Source: Dictyostelium firmibasis (taxonomy: Eukaryota; Evosea; Eumycetozoa; Dictyosteliales; Dictyosteliaceae). Taken from it: a stretch of DNA of 64,000 nucleotides. Location: the NCBI GenBank assembly GCA_036169595.1, contig CM069765.1:4086001-4150000 (forward strand). Direction: 5' to 3'. Below are positions 1 through 11,405 of this stretch, in pieces; the first letter of the stretch is position 1; every line of letters starts with the position of its first letter. The notes beneath the pieces were generated by a model. The model made no database searches and had not been told where the DNA came from. It saw only the letters and a list, made by a program, of their open reading frames with translations. Position numbers and translations under genes: made by a program.

Positions 1-80
1 ACATCATCATCATCAACATCGCATCATTAATTCATAATTTTTGAATCATATGAAAATAGAATAATTAATATTATGAAATC

Positions 81-290
81 ACCATTTAATTTAGCATTGC
101 CACCCAATAATCTAATTTAAGATAATAAAACATTATATTGTAGAGGTATTATCACATTTTCAGGTAAGAATTTAACACCTGTAATAGTACATTACCAAAT
201 GAAACATTTCATTAATAAATTAGTAATAGAAATTGTTTGTTCAACTATTATTTTTTTAAATACAAAAAAAAAAAAAAAACAAGAATAATA
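81..290 (+). pseudogene. Possible gene remnant (broken reading frame)
   Basis: One frame reads an ATG followed by 15 codons, a TAA at about 117-119, and then stays open for more than 50 codons until the poly-A at 265-281. The predicted peptide after the stop has Cys, Gly, Pro and His residues in a mixture unlike ordinary spacer translations of this genome. No splice arrangement in the window repairs the stop convincingly. I do not recognise the family. It could be a decayed end of another array member or the tail of a gene lying outside the window. Confidence is low because the segment is short. Confidence 0.25.
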
Positions 291-714
291 CACTTTTTTA
301 ATTCAAAAAAAACTATTAATAACAATGCCAAAAGCATTCAAAAAAAAAGAATTCACGATAAGATCTTTGTTTAAAAAAAATAAAAACTAATAATAACTTA
401 AGCATACTCCCAATTGTTTTCATTTGTGTCTTTTTTTGTAATATTTAAAACAACTTTTATTTTTTATTTAATTTTTTTTATTTAATTTTTTTCTTTTTTT
501 TTTTCTTCTTATATTTATTTTATTATTTCTTTTTTTTTATATTTTTTATTGCAATATTATATTAGGTGAATAGTTTTATTTATTTGATTTTTTTTTTCAA
601 AATTAATATCATTGTATTTTTAACTACACCTTAAAAAAAAAAACCATTAATAACTTAAACACCTTAAAAACATTCCTAAAAAATATTTACAATATGATTT
701 AAATAAAAATAAAA

Positions 715-727
715 GGGTGGTGTGTTC
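715..727 (+). promoter_or_regulatory. G-rich element upstream of copy 1
   Basis: GGGTGGTGTGTTC lies about 256 bp upstream of the copy 1 start codon. It corresponds to GGGTGGTGGACTGTGTTC upstream of copies 2 and 3 with a few bases missing. G/T-rich motifs of this type resemble the G-boxes bound by G-box-binding factor at developmental promoters in Dictyostelium. The regulatory role is inferred from sequence and position only. Confidence 0.35.
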
Positions 728-982
728 AAAAAAAAAAACAAAAAAAAATTTGATTGTAATTTTTTATTAATTATTATTATTTTAATTATTATTTTTTTTT
801 TCAAATTTTTAATTTTAATATTGTTTATTTTTTTATTATTATTTTAATTTTTTTGTAATTTTTTTTAATAAATTGTTGTTAATTATAATATTGTTAATTT
901 TTTTCAATTTATTGGTCGTTTTATTATTATTATTATTATTTTAATTGTTGTTAATTTAAGTAAAAAAACATCATCAAACAAT

Positions 983-3115
983 ATGAAAATTCTTTTTTTA
1001 TTTTTCATATTTTATTTTATTTCTAAATCTTTTGGAAACAATATCCCAGCACCTAAAGGTAAATAATATATTTAAATTAATAATAGATTTTACTTTTATC
1101 TAATATTTTTAATATTAAATTTAGATTTTAAATGTTCAAAGGAATCATTAATTTATACCTATGGTAGTGGTGATGCTTATTTTTCAAAGTGGTCATTTAC
1201 TGATTCTAACTATGATTTACCGTTTGATTGTTTGAATGATAGTCGTAGTGTAACATGTACTGCTGAAATGAATGGGGAGAATGCAAAAATGCTACACGGG
1301 AGCATATCAACTTGTGTGATTGATAGCAACGGTGCGTTAATTTGTGAGTCTATCAGTCTTTCAAAAAAATATTATCCAAATCCAATAATTGAAGGTGAAT
1401 TTAAACCTCTTACAAAAGGTGGTCAAACTTCTTTGAAAGGTTATTATTTAGCGTTTGGAATTTCCTCATTTTTTACAATTCTTCCAGATACTAAGGTAAA
1501 TTTCTTGGGGTATATGTTAGACCCATCATTTGATGCAACCAACATAATAATCAATTACCAAGGTGGTTGTGGTCTAAAGACATTACAATGGCCAAATGGT
1601 TTCAATTTTACATTCAATCATTCAAATCCAATTATAAATAATGCTTCAAGTGATAATAGATCTTTAATTGTAACTGGTTCAAATTTCTGTAATAATTCTA
1701 ATTATGTAAATATTTTTATTGATAGCATTCAAGTCGATAAATTAAACATAATATCAATTGATCATGAATTATTTGAAGTAAAATACAATCAACAGTATTG
1801 CAAATCAATTGTATTAAATATTGTATCTGGTGATTTAGATTCTAATAAATTTCAATTCGATTATAAACCATTACCATTAAAAATCAACAGTATTCCAAAA
1901 TCAAAAGGTGGTTCAATAATAATTACTGGAGAAAGATTATCATCACAGATAAACAACTCTTTAGTTATTGTAAATATTGGACAAAATGAATGTAAACAGG
2001 TAATATCATCAAAGAATGAAATAACATGTAATTTAGATTCAATAACAAATGGTAGTATCAGTAATAATTTACAAGTTAATATTTCAATTAATGGTATTGT
2101 AAATGATAATAATTTATTATTTTCATTCGATGTACCATTTATTTCAGATTTTATACTTCCTCAAGGTGAAGTTAAATTAATTGGAGATTGTTTAGGTACA
2201 TTGCAATCTACTCAAGTTTATATTGATGATATTCTACAATCAAATTTAACCATATCAATAAATGATAAACAAACAACATTATCATTTACACCATTGAATC
2301 AAATTAAAAAATCAAAATTATATTTAATTGTAAATGGTACAAAATCAAATGCAGTAGATATTGATTCATCGTTTTATGTTAAGAGTATACCATCATCACC
2401 ATCAGTAATTGGTCAAATAGTAAACTATACACTTTATAATATAAATCCATCAAACTATAATAGTTTACCAACGATAATATTAAAAGATAATAGTACAATC
2501 AAAGGTATTGATATTAGTAACTCAGTTGAATATTCAACACATTCATACTCATTCCAAATTCCAAAAGGTTGTGGAAGAAATGAAATTACAATTTCAATTG
2601 GTAATCAAACAAGTCGTACCGAATTCTATTATGAACAACCAATTATTAGAAGTTGTTCAACAAATGATAATCAACTTATTCATTGTCTTGGTAATTTTAC
2701 AAATTATTTAAATTATTATGAAGATGATCAAATTAAAATAATATTTTTAAACTCAAGTAAATATAATTATTTAGAAAGTAATTTACTCGATTTTAAATTT
2801 GATTCATTCTCATTTCAATTAAACAAACAATTTACATCAAATCAAATCTATTTAAATGTTTGTAATCAACTTTTACCAATTACCGATATTGAATTTACTC
2901 AAACCCCACAGGTAACTAAAATTAATACAATTGAACCAATTTTAAATGATTCAAGTAAACATGAAAATAATCAAACAAATAACGAAAGTATTGGCTCAAT
3001 TGGTGAAGTGGTATCAGAAAAAGATCAAATCCAAAGTAATGCAGAAAAGAATAATTTTAATATTATTTTAATTTTTATTTTTTTAATTATAGAATATTGT
3101 GCGAATTTAATATAA
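983..3115 (+). CDS. Tgr-like IPT/TIG-domain surface protein, copy 1 (short form)
   Basis: Two exons, 983-1058 and 1125-3115, joined by a 66-nt intron with GTAAAT and TTTAG ends; the product is 688 residues. Exon 1 encodes a signal peptide beginning [12 protein letters not shown]. The ectodomain is rich in Asn and N-glycosylation sequons and contains IPT/TIG-like immunoglobulin-fold repeats, seen in strings such as [11 protein letters not shown] followed by a Cys-containing strand and ITC. It ends in a hydrophobic stretch, NIILIFIFLII, then EYCANLI, with no cytoplasmic tail. This could be a GPI-anchor signal or a very short membrane anchor. Organisation matches the Dictyostelium Tgr (transmembrane, IPT, IG, E-set, repeat) family, whose best-known members TgrB1 and TgrC1 act in cell adhesion and allorecognition; which Tgr gene this is cannot be told. 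The nucleotide sequence is nearly identical to copy 2, with no indels in the coding part, and to copy 3 up to its residue ~530. Confidence 0.8.
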
Positions 3116-4459
3116 TTAAAAAATAAATCTTTTCTTTTTTAAAATAGTATTTTACCTTGTCCAATTTTTAGATTATCCATGTAATTTTCAGCAATCCAAC
3201 AATTTTTTTTATTAACTATTTTTATTTTTTAATTATTTTTTCAATATTATCACACATTTAAATTCTGGAGGTTCTTGATTCAAGTGTTTTGTTTGGATTC
3301 AATTATCAAAAACACAATCATTGGGGAAAAGTTTTCAGCTGTTCTTTCGTGACGTTCTATTCTAGATTTAAAGAAATGGAATTATAGAAAAAAAGAACAA
3401 ATCATTAACAAATACAACAACCAACACAATACAAATAAAATTATTATAAAATTTCATTTTTTTTTCATTTTTTTATTATTTTTTTTTTAATTTTTTTTAT
3501 TTTAGATTTTTAAAAAATTCGATTTTTTTTCAGTTTTTTTAATTTCAAATTTATTCTATTTTATTTTTTTTTTTTTCTTAAATTTTTTTATTATTTCTTT
3601 TTTTTTATATTTTTTGTTGCAATATTATATTATGGTGAACAATTTTATTCATTTAATTTTTTTTCAAAATCAATATCATTGTATTTTTAACTAAACCCTA
3701 AAAAAAAAAAAAAAAAAAAAAAAAACAATTAATAACCTTAAAAACATTCCTAAAAAAATATTTACAATGTGATCTTAATAAAAATGAAAAGTTTATTTTG
3801 ATTTAATTTTTTTTTTTTTTTTGTTTTCCACCAAATATGTTTTTAATTGTAATTGTTTGTGTTGTTTTCAATATATTATAATAAAACCATAATTAGTTTA
3901 ACCCTTTTGTATGTGTTTATTATTGCTGTGGTGTGGTGTTCACAATTTTTTTTTACTTTTTTTAATTATTTCTTTTTTTTTTTTTTTTTTTTGATGCAAT
4001 ATTATATTATGGTGAATAGTTTTTATTTAAAATTAATATAATTGTATTTTTAACTTTACTTCAAAAAAAAAAAACTAATAATAACTTTAACCCCTAAAAT
4101 CATTCCTAAAAAATATGATCTTAATAAAAATAAAAGGTTTTTTAATATTTAATTTTGTTTCCTCATCACCAAATATGTTTTTGTATGAAATTATTTGTGT
4201 TGTTTTCAATATATTATAATAAAACCCTAATAAATTTACCCCTTTTTGTATGTGTTTATTATTGCTGTGGTGTGTGTGTGTGTGTGTGTGTGTGTGATTG
4301 AACCTCACAATGTTATAACTACAATTAGAAAAAAAAAAAAAAAAAATTTAGTTGTAATTTTAGGGTGGTGGACTGTGTTCAAAAAAAATTTTGATTGTAA
4401 TTTTTATTAATTATTATTATTTTAATTATTTTTTTTTTTTAATATTGTTTATTTTTTTA

Positions 4460-4493
<34 letters not shown>

Positions 4494-4552
4494 TTAATTG
4501 TTGTTAATTTTAATTTTGTGAATTATAAAGTAAAAAAACATCATCAAACAAT
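3116..4552. repeat. Spacer between copies 1 and 2: tandem sub-repeats
   Basis: A block at about 3246-3375 (from TTCTGGAGGTTCTTGATTCA to the GTGACGTTCTATT region) is more complex than its surroundings and recurs after copy 2. The spacer then contains two related sub-repeats, about 3600-3960 and 3985-4310. Both contain GCAATATTATATTATGGTGA, a poly-A tract, CATTCCTAAAAAA, GTGTTGTTTTCAATATATTA and TTTATTATTGCTGTGGTGTG. The second copy expands into (TG)13 at 4271-4296. The whole spacer is repeated after copy 2 with about 67 bp of net length change. No gene is apparent. Confidence 0.75.
4271..4380 (+). promoter_or_regulatory. GT-rich and G-rich elements upstream of copy 2
   Basis: A (TG)13 tract (4271-4296) is followed by GGGTGGTGGACTGTGTTC (4363-4380), about 170-280 bp before the copy 2 start codon at 4553. 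Both are G/T-rich motifs on the coding strand in an otherwise A/T-only promoter and are retained in the promoter of copy 3, so they are candidate G-box-type control sites. Function is inferred. Confidence 0.4.
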
Positions 4553-6685
4553 ATGAAAATTCTTTTTTTATTTTTCGTATTTTATTTTATTTCTAAATCT
4601 TTTGGAAACAATTTCCCAGCACCTAAAGGTAAATAATATATTTAAATTAATAATAGATTTTACTTTTATCTAATATTTTTAATATTAAATTTAGATTTTA
4701 AATGTTCAAAGGAATCATTAATTTATACCTATGGTAGTGGTGATGCTTATTTTTCAAAGTGGTCATTTACTGATTCTAATTATGATTTACCATTTGATTG
4801 TTTGAATGATAGTCGTAGTGTAACATGTACTGCTGAAATGAATGGGGAGAATGCAAAAATGCTACACGGGAGCATATCAACTTGTGTGATTGATAGCAAC
4901 GGTGAATTAATTTGTAGATTTATAAATCTTATAACAAACTATTATCCAAATCCAATAATTGAAGGTGAATTTAAACCTCTTACAAAAGGTGGTCAAACTT
5001 CTTTGAAAGGTTATTATTTAGCGTTTGGAATTTCCTCATTTTTTACAATTCTTCCAGATACTAAGGTAAAATTCTTGGGGGATATGTTTGACAAATCTTT
5101 TGACGTAACAAACATAATGCTGGATTATCAAGGTGGTTGTGGTCCAAAAACATTACAATGGCCAAATGGTTTCAATTTTACATTCAATCATTCAAATCCA
5201 ATTATAAATAATGCTTCAAGTGATAATAGATCTTTAATTGTAACTGGTTCAAATTTCTGTAATAATTCTAATTATGTAAATATTTTTATTGATAGCATTC
5301 AAATCGATAAATTAAACATAATATCAATTGATCATGAATTATTTGAAGTAAAATACAATCAACAGTATTGCAAATCAATTGTATTAAATATTGTATCTGG
5401 TGGTCTGGAATCTAATAAATTTCAATTCGATTATAAACCATTACCATTAAAAATCAACAGTATTCCAAAATCAAAAGGTGGTTCAATAATAATTACTGGA
5501 GAAAGATTATCATCACAGATAAACAACTCTTTAGTTATTGTAAATATTGGACAAAATGAATGTAAACAGGTAATATCATCAAAGAATGAAATAACATGTA
5601 ATTTAGATTCAATAACAAATGGTAGTATCAGTAATAATTTACAAGTTAATATTTCAATTAATGGTATTGTAAATGATAATAATTTATTATTTTCATTCGA
5701 TGTACCATTTATTTCAGATTTTATATTTCCTCAAGGTGAAGTTAAATTAATTGGAGATTGTTTAGGTACATTGCAATCTACTCAAGTTTATATTGATGAT
5801 ACTCTACAATCAAATTTAACCATATCAATAAATGATAAACAAACAACATTATCATTTACACCATTGAATCAAATTAAAAAATCAAAATTATATTTAATTG
5901 TAAATGGTACAAAATCAAATGTAGTAGATATTGATTCACCATTTTATGTTAAGAGTATACCATCATCACCATCAGTAATTGGTCAAATAGTAAATTATAC
6001 ACTTTACAATATAAATCCATCAAACTATAATAGTTTACCAACGATAATATTAAAAGATAATAGTACAATCAAAGGTATTGATATTAGTAACTCAGTTGAA
6101 TATTCAACACATTCATACTCATTCCAAATTCCAAAAGGTTGTGGAAGAAATGAAATTTCAATTTCAATTGGTAATCAAACAAGTCGTACCGAATTCTATT
6201 ATGAACAACCAATTATTAAAAGTTGTTCAACAAATGATAACCAACTTATTCATTGTCTTGGTAATTTTTCAAATTATTTAAATTATTATGAAGATGATCA
6301 AATTAAAATAATATTTTTAAACTCAAGTAAATATAATTATTTAGAAAGTAATTTACTCGATTTTAAACTTGATTCATTCTCATTTCAATTAAACAAACAA
6401 TTTACATCAAATCAAATCCATTTAAATGTTTGTAATCAACCTTTACCAATTACCGATATTGAATTTACTCAAACCCCACAGGTAACTAAAATTAATACAA
6501 TTGAACCAATTTTAAATGATTCAAGTAAACATGAAAATAATCAAACAAATAACGAAAGTATTGGCTCAATTGGTGAAGTGGTATCAGAAAAAGATCAAAT
6601 CCAAAGTAATGCAGAAAAGAATAATTTTAATATTATTTTAATTTTTGTTTTTTTAATTATAGAATATTGTGCGAATTTAATATAA
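4553..6685 (+). CDS. Tgr-like IPT/TIG-domain surface protein, copy 2 (short form)
   Basis: Two exons, 4553-4628 and 4695-6685, exactly 3570 bp downstream of the matching positions in copy 1; 688 residues. Signal peptide, intron, IPT/TIG-like ectodomain and short hydrophobic C-terminus are as in copy 1. Differences from copy 1 are not spread evenly. A first patch around 4903-4945 matches copy 3 rather than copy 1. A second patch around 5070-5125 (KFLGDMFDKSFDVTNIMLDY) is unique to copy 2, while copies 1 and 3 agree there. Between the patches and downstream the two proteins are almost identical. This mosaic is the expected signature of conversion among the three copies, possibly with selection for ectodomain variety. 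Confidence 0.8.
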
Positions 6686-7269
6686 TTAAAAAATAAATCT
6701 TTTCTTTTTTAAAATAGTGTTTTACCCTGTCCAATTTTTAGATTATCCATGTAATTTTCAGCAATCCAACAATTTTTTTTATCAACTATTTTTATTTTTT
6801 AATTATTTTTTCAATATTATCACACATATTTTAATTCTGGAGGTTCTTGATTCAAGTGTTTTGTTTGGATTCAATTATCAAAAACACAATCATTGGGGAA
6901 AAAGTGTTCAGCTGTTCTTTCGTGACGTTCTATTTTAGATTTAAAGAAATGGAATTAAAGAAAAAAAGAAAAAATCATTAACAAATACAACAACCAACAC
7001 AATACAAATAAAATTATTATGAAATTTCATTTTTTTTTCATTTTTTTATTATTTTTTTTTAATTTTTTTTATTTTAGATTTTTAAAAAATTCGATTTTTT
7101 TTCAGTTTTTTTAATTTCAAATTTATTCTATTTTATTTTTTTTTTTTCTTAAATTTTTTTATTATTTCTTTTTTTTTTATATTTTTTGTTGCAATATTAT
7201 ATTATGGTGAACAATTTTATTCATTTAATTTTTTTTCAAAATTAATATCATTGTATTTTTAACTACACC

Positions 7270-7310
<41 letters not shown>

Positions 7311-8189
7311 CCTTAAAAACATTCCTAAAAAAAATATTTACAATGTGATCTTAATAAAAATGAAAAGTTTATTTTGATTTAATTTTTTTTATTTTTTTTT
7401 AATTTTGTTTGCCATCAAATATGTTTTTAATTGTAATTGTTTGTGTTGTTTTCAATATATTATAATAAAACCATAATTAATTTAACCCTTTTGTATGTGT
7501 TTATTATTGCTGTGGTGTGGTGTTCACAATTTTTTTTTTACTTTTTTTAATTATTTCTTTTTTTTTTTTTTTTTTTTGATGCAATATTATATTATGGTGA
7601 ATAGTTTTTATTTAAAATTAATATAATTGTATTTTTAACTTTACTTCAAAAAAAAAAAACTAATAATAACTTTAACCCCTAAAATCATTCCTAAAAAATA
7701 TGATCTTAATAAAAATAAAAGGTTTTTTAATATTTAATTTTGTTTCCTTATCACCAAATATGTTTTTGTATGAAATTATTTGTGTTGTTTTCAATATATT
7801 ATAATAAAACCCTAATAAATTTACCCCTTTTTGTATGTGTTTATTATTGCTGTGGTGTGTGTGTGTGTGTGTGTGATTGAACCTCACACTGTTATAACTA
7901 CAATTAGAAAAAAAAAAAAAAAAAAATTTAGTTGTAATTTTAGGGTGGTGGACTGTGTTCAAAAAAAAATTTGATTGTAATTTTTATTAATTATTAATAT
8001 TTTAATTATTTTTTTTTTTTAATATTGTTTATTTTTTTATTATTATTTTAATTTTTTTTATTTTTTTTTTTAAAATTGTTTTTAATATTGTTTATTTTTT
8101 TAATTTATTATTATTATTATTATTATTATTTTAATTGTTGTTAATTTTAATTTTGTGAATTATAAAGTAAAAAAACATCATCAAACAAT
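6686..8189. repeat. Spacer between copies 2 and 3: second copy of the spacer repeat
   Basis: This is a near-identical copy of 3116-4552. It keeps the complex block (about 6830-6950), the two internal sub-repeats (about 7170-7550 and 7565-7880), a (TG)10 tract at 7856-7875 and the G-rich element at 7943-7960. It has an extra A/T segment at about 8030-8100, and the poly-A tract differs in length (7274-7303). No gene is apparent. Small open frames on either strand are low-complexity translations. Confidence 0.75.
7856..7960 (+). promoter_or_regulatory. GT-rich and G-rich elements upstream of copy 3
   Basis: (TG)10 at 7856-7875 and GGGTGGTGGACTGTGTTC at 7943-7960 lie about 230-335 bp before the copy 3 start codon at 8190. 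They are the equivalents of the copy 2 elements at 4271-4380, with a shorter TG tract. A role as G-box-type developmental control sites is inferred. Confidence 0.4.
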
Positions 8190-11168
8190 ATGAAAATTCT
8201 TTTTTTATTTTTCATATTTTATTTTATTTCTAAATCTTTTGGAAACAATATCCCAGCACCTAAAGGTAAATAATATATTTAAATTAATAATAGATTTTAC
8301 TTTTATCTAATATTTTTAATATTAAATTTAGATTTTAAATGTTCAAAGGAATCATTAATTTATACCTATGGTAGTGGTGATGCTTATTTTTCAAAGTGGT
8401 CATTTACTGATTCTAACTATGATTTACCGTTTGATTGTTTGAATGATAGTCGTAGTGTAACATGTACTGCTGAAATGAATGGGGAGAATGCAAAAATGCT
8501 ACACGGGAGCATATCAACTTGTGTGATTGATAGCAACGGTGAATTAATTTGTAAATTTATAAATCTTATAACAAACTATTATCCAAATCCAATAATTGAA
8601 GGTGAATTTAAACCTCTTACAAAAGGTGGTCAAACTTCTTTGAAAGGTTATTATTTAGCGTTTGGAATTTCCTCATTTTTTACAATTCTTCCAGATACTA
8701 AGGTAAATTTCTTGGGGTATATATTAGACCCATCATTTGATGCAACCAACATAATAATCAATTACCAAGGTGGTTGTGGTCCAAAGACATTACAATGGCC
8801 AAATGGTTTCAATTTTACATTCAATCATTCAAATCCAATTATAAATAATGCTTCAAGTGATAATAGATCTTTAATTGTAACTGGTTCAAATTTCTGTAAT
8901 AATTCTAATTATGTAAATATTTTTATTGATAGCATTCAAGTCGATAAATTAAACATAATATCAATTGATCATGAATTATTTGAAGTAAAATACAATCAAC
9001 AGTATTGCAAATCAATTGTATTAAATATTGTATCTGGTGATTTAGATTCTAATAAATTTCAATTCGATTATAAACCATTACCATTAAAAATCAACAGTAT
9101 TCCAAGATCAAAAGGTGGTTCAATAATAATTACTGGAGAAAGATTATCATCACAGATAAACAACTCTTTAGTTATTGTAAATATTGGACAAAATGAATGT
9201 AAACAAGTAATATCTTCAAAGAATGAAATAACATGTAATTTAGATTCAATAACAAATGGTAGTATCAGTAATAATTTACAAGTTAATATTTCAATTAATG
9301 GTATTGTAAATGATAATAATTTATTATTTTCATTCGATGTACCATTCATTTCAGATTTTATACTTCCTCAAGGTGAAGTTAAATTAATTGGAGATTGTTT
9401 AGGTACATTGCAATCTACTCAAGTTTATATTGATGATACTCTACAATCAAATTTAACAATATCAATAAATGATAAACAAACAACATTATCATTTACACCA
9501 TTGAATCAAATTAAAAAATCAAAATTATATTTAATAGTAAATGGTACAAAATCAAATGTAGTAGATATTGATTCATCATTTTATGTTAAGAGTATACCAT
9601 CATCACCATCAGTAATTGGTCAAATAGTAAATTATACACTTTACAATATAAATCCATCAAACTATAATAGTTTACCAACGATAATATTAAAAGATAATAG
9701 TACAATCAAAGGTATTGATATTAAAAACTCATTTGAATATTCAACACATTCATACTCATTCCAAATTCCAAAAGGTTGTGGAAGAAATGAAATTTCAATT
9801 TCAATTGGTAATCAAACAAGTCGTACCGAATTCTATTATGAACAACCAATTATTACAAGCTGTTCAATAAGATCTGATCAAATGATTTATTGTCTTGGTA
9901 ATTTTACAAACTATTTAAATTATTATGAAAATGGTAATATTAAAATCCAATTTTCAAATAGAATAATTATTGATGATATACCAAAAAAGCCAATAATTTT
10001 TGAAAATAATTACTTCTTGTTCCCATTGAAACCAGAATATGGATCAAGTGAAATCTCATTGATAGTTTGTAATGAAAACTCAAGAAGTCTAAAAATTGAT
10101 ATATCACCATCTCTTTCTTATTTAAACAAATCACCTATGTTCAACTCAACAGGTGGTCAAATAATAGTAAATGGACAAAATTTTATACCTAGAACCGCTG
10201 AAAATACATCTGTATATTGTTTTTCTAATAATCAATATTACAATTGTTTATTTTTAAATTATACGTCAATTTCGTGCAATCTTCAAATACTTGGACCATT
10301 CAATCAAACTTGTCAGGTAGAATTCAACAATAAAGAAATAAATAACAACATTACAATTTCTTTTTATCCTCCATTGGTATCTAACTCAACGATGATTTCA
10401 AATTCATCGATTGGTGGTATAATAACAATTTTTGGTAATGAATTTTATAATGAAATTGATGAAATCTCAGTTGGTAATAGTATATGTTCAAATATTACTT
10501 TTATTAATTCATCAAGTGTTTCTTGTCTTGTTGAACCTTTAATTATTAATAGTAATCAAACAATACAACAAAACCAATATGTTAATATTACAATCAACGG
10601 AAAAAGTGGTGGTAATTATTTAATGATTTATTTTCAAAATCCAAATACACCTGATCAAGGTAATAAATCTACAGAAAATAATGGTAAAAATATTTCAACA
10701 GATGGAAATAATAATGATGATGATAAAAGAAGTATTATACTAAGAAAGAAATGGATTTTAGCTATAATATTAATTGGAGGTGTTTTTATATTGGTTGGTC
10801 TTACTACATTTTTATTGATTAAAAATAAAAGAAAACCATCAGTTATATACATGAAAAACACCATAGTGAGTGGAGCAAAGAAAGGAGCATTGGGCATAAA
10901 ACAAATTAGATATCATTTTGATTTGAAAAATTTTAAAAAAACAACGAATATTCAAGATACTGATGAATCCATTAGAATAGGTGCTGCTGCATTTAGAGAG
11001 GTTCCAATATCACCTTTTTTGAATGTATCATCTCCACCATCCCAATCATCAGAACAGTCCTTGCCTCAACCTCCATCACCTCCACAACCACAATTATCTC
11101 CAAATCAAATACAAAAATTACCTGATTATGATCTTTCTACCAATGATGTTCCATCCAGTTCATCATAA
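8190..11168 (+). CDS. Tgr-like IPT/TIG-domain transmembrane protein, copy 3 (long form)
   Basis: Two exons, 8190-8265 and 8332-11168; 970 residues. The first ~530 residues (signal peptide, intron position, IPT/TIG-like ectodomain) are nearly identical to copies 1 and 2. At about nucleotide 9855 the identity falls abruptly to weak similarity. Beyond that this copy has two further IPT-like units, recognisable by [11 protein letters not shown] and [11 protein letters not shown] followed by Cys-containing strands. It then has a transmembrane helix at about residues 833-856 ([10 protein letters not shown] then [13 protein letters not shown]) and a cytoplasmic tail of about 114 residues ending in a Pro/Ser-rich segment. 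This is the arrangement expected of a full-length type I Tgr protein. It is probably the parental form, with copies 1 and 2 carrying a different 3' end, but the reverse is not excluded. The exact Tgr name cannot be assigned from sequence alone. Confidence 0.85.
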
Positions 11169-11224
11169 TTTCCTTTCAAGAAGTGGTAGCCATTTCTCCT
11201 CTATTATTCAGTATATAATAATAA

Positions 11225-11268
<44 letters not shown>

Positions 11269-11328
11269 GAAAAATTTATTATTTTTAGTTTTGGTTGTAA
11301 AAAAAAAAAAAAAAAATGACGAGGAAAT

Positions 11329-11352
11329 TATTATATGAAATTTCATATAATA
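11329..11352. terminator. Perfect palindrome between convergent genes
   Basis: TATTATATGAAA is followed directly by its reverse complement (12-bp arms, no loop) in the 237-bp gap between copy 3 (+) and the carrier gene (-). It could form a hairpin in both transcripts near their 3' ends. A 3'-end role is inferred, and A+T-rich palindromes can also arise by chance here. Confidence 0.3.
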
Positions 11353-11405
11353 TTTAATATATTATTACTATTATTTTTAATTTATATTTATATATATAAT
11401 ATAAA

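Larger units (their letters stand above)
1..982. other. Spacer upstream of Tgr-like copy 1, with a partial spacer repeat
   Basis: Positions 1-290 are less A+T rich than the rest and hold a broken reading frame, listed separately. From about 410 the sequence becomes T-rich. Positions 538-715 are recognisably related to parts of the spacers upstream of copies 2 and 3: shared strings include GCAATATTATATTA, CATTCCTAAAAAATATTTACAAT and AATAAAAATAAAAG. Relative to those spacers, a block of roughly 230 bp carrying the (TG)n tract appears to be missing just before 715. A G-rich motif, GGGTGGTGTGTTC, lies at 715-727. The last 120 bases (Tn runs, ATT repeats, then AAAACATCATCAAACAAT before the ATG) match the other two promoters closely. 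Confidence 0.6.

Noticed and set aside
1232-1234. Start of copy 1 of the array at 1232
   Set aside because: The codon there is TTG. The upstream exon with signal peptide and a standard intron supplies the real ATG at 983; the same applies to copies 2 and 3.
3262-3285. GGTTCTTGATTCA as a tRNA B box
   Set aside because: It does not fit GGTTCRANTCC and no A box or cloverleaf can be drawn around it.
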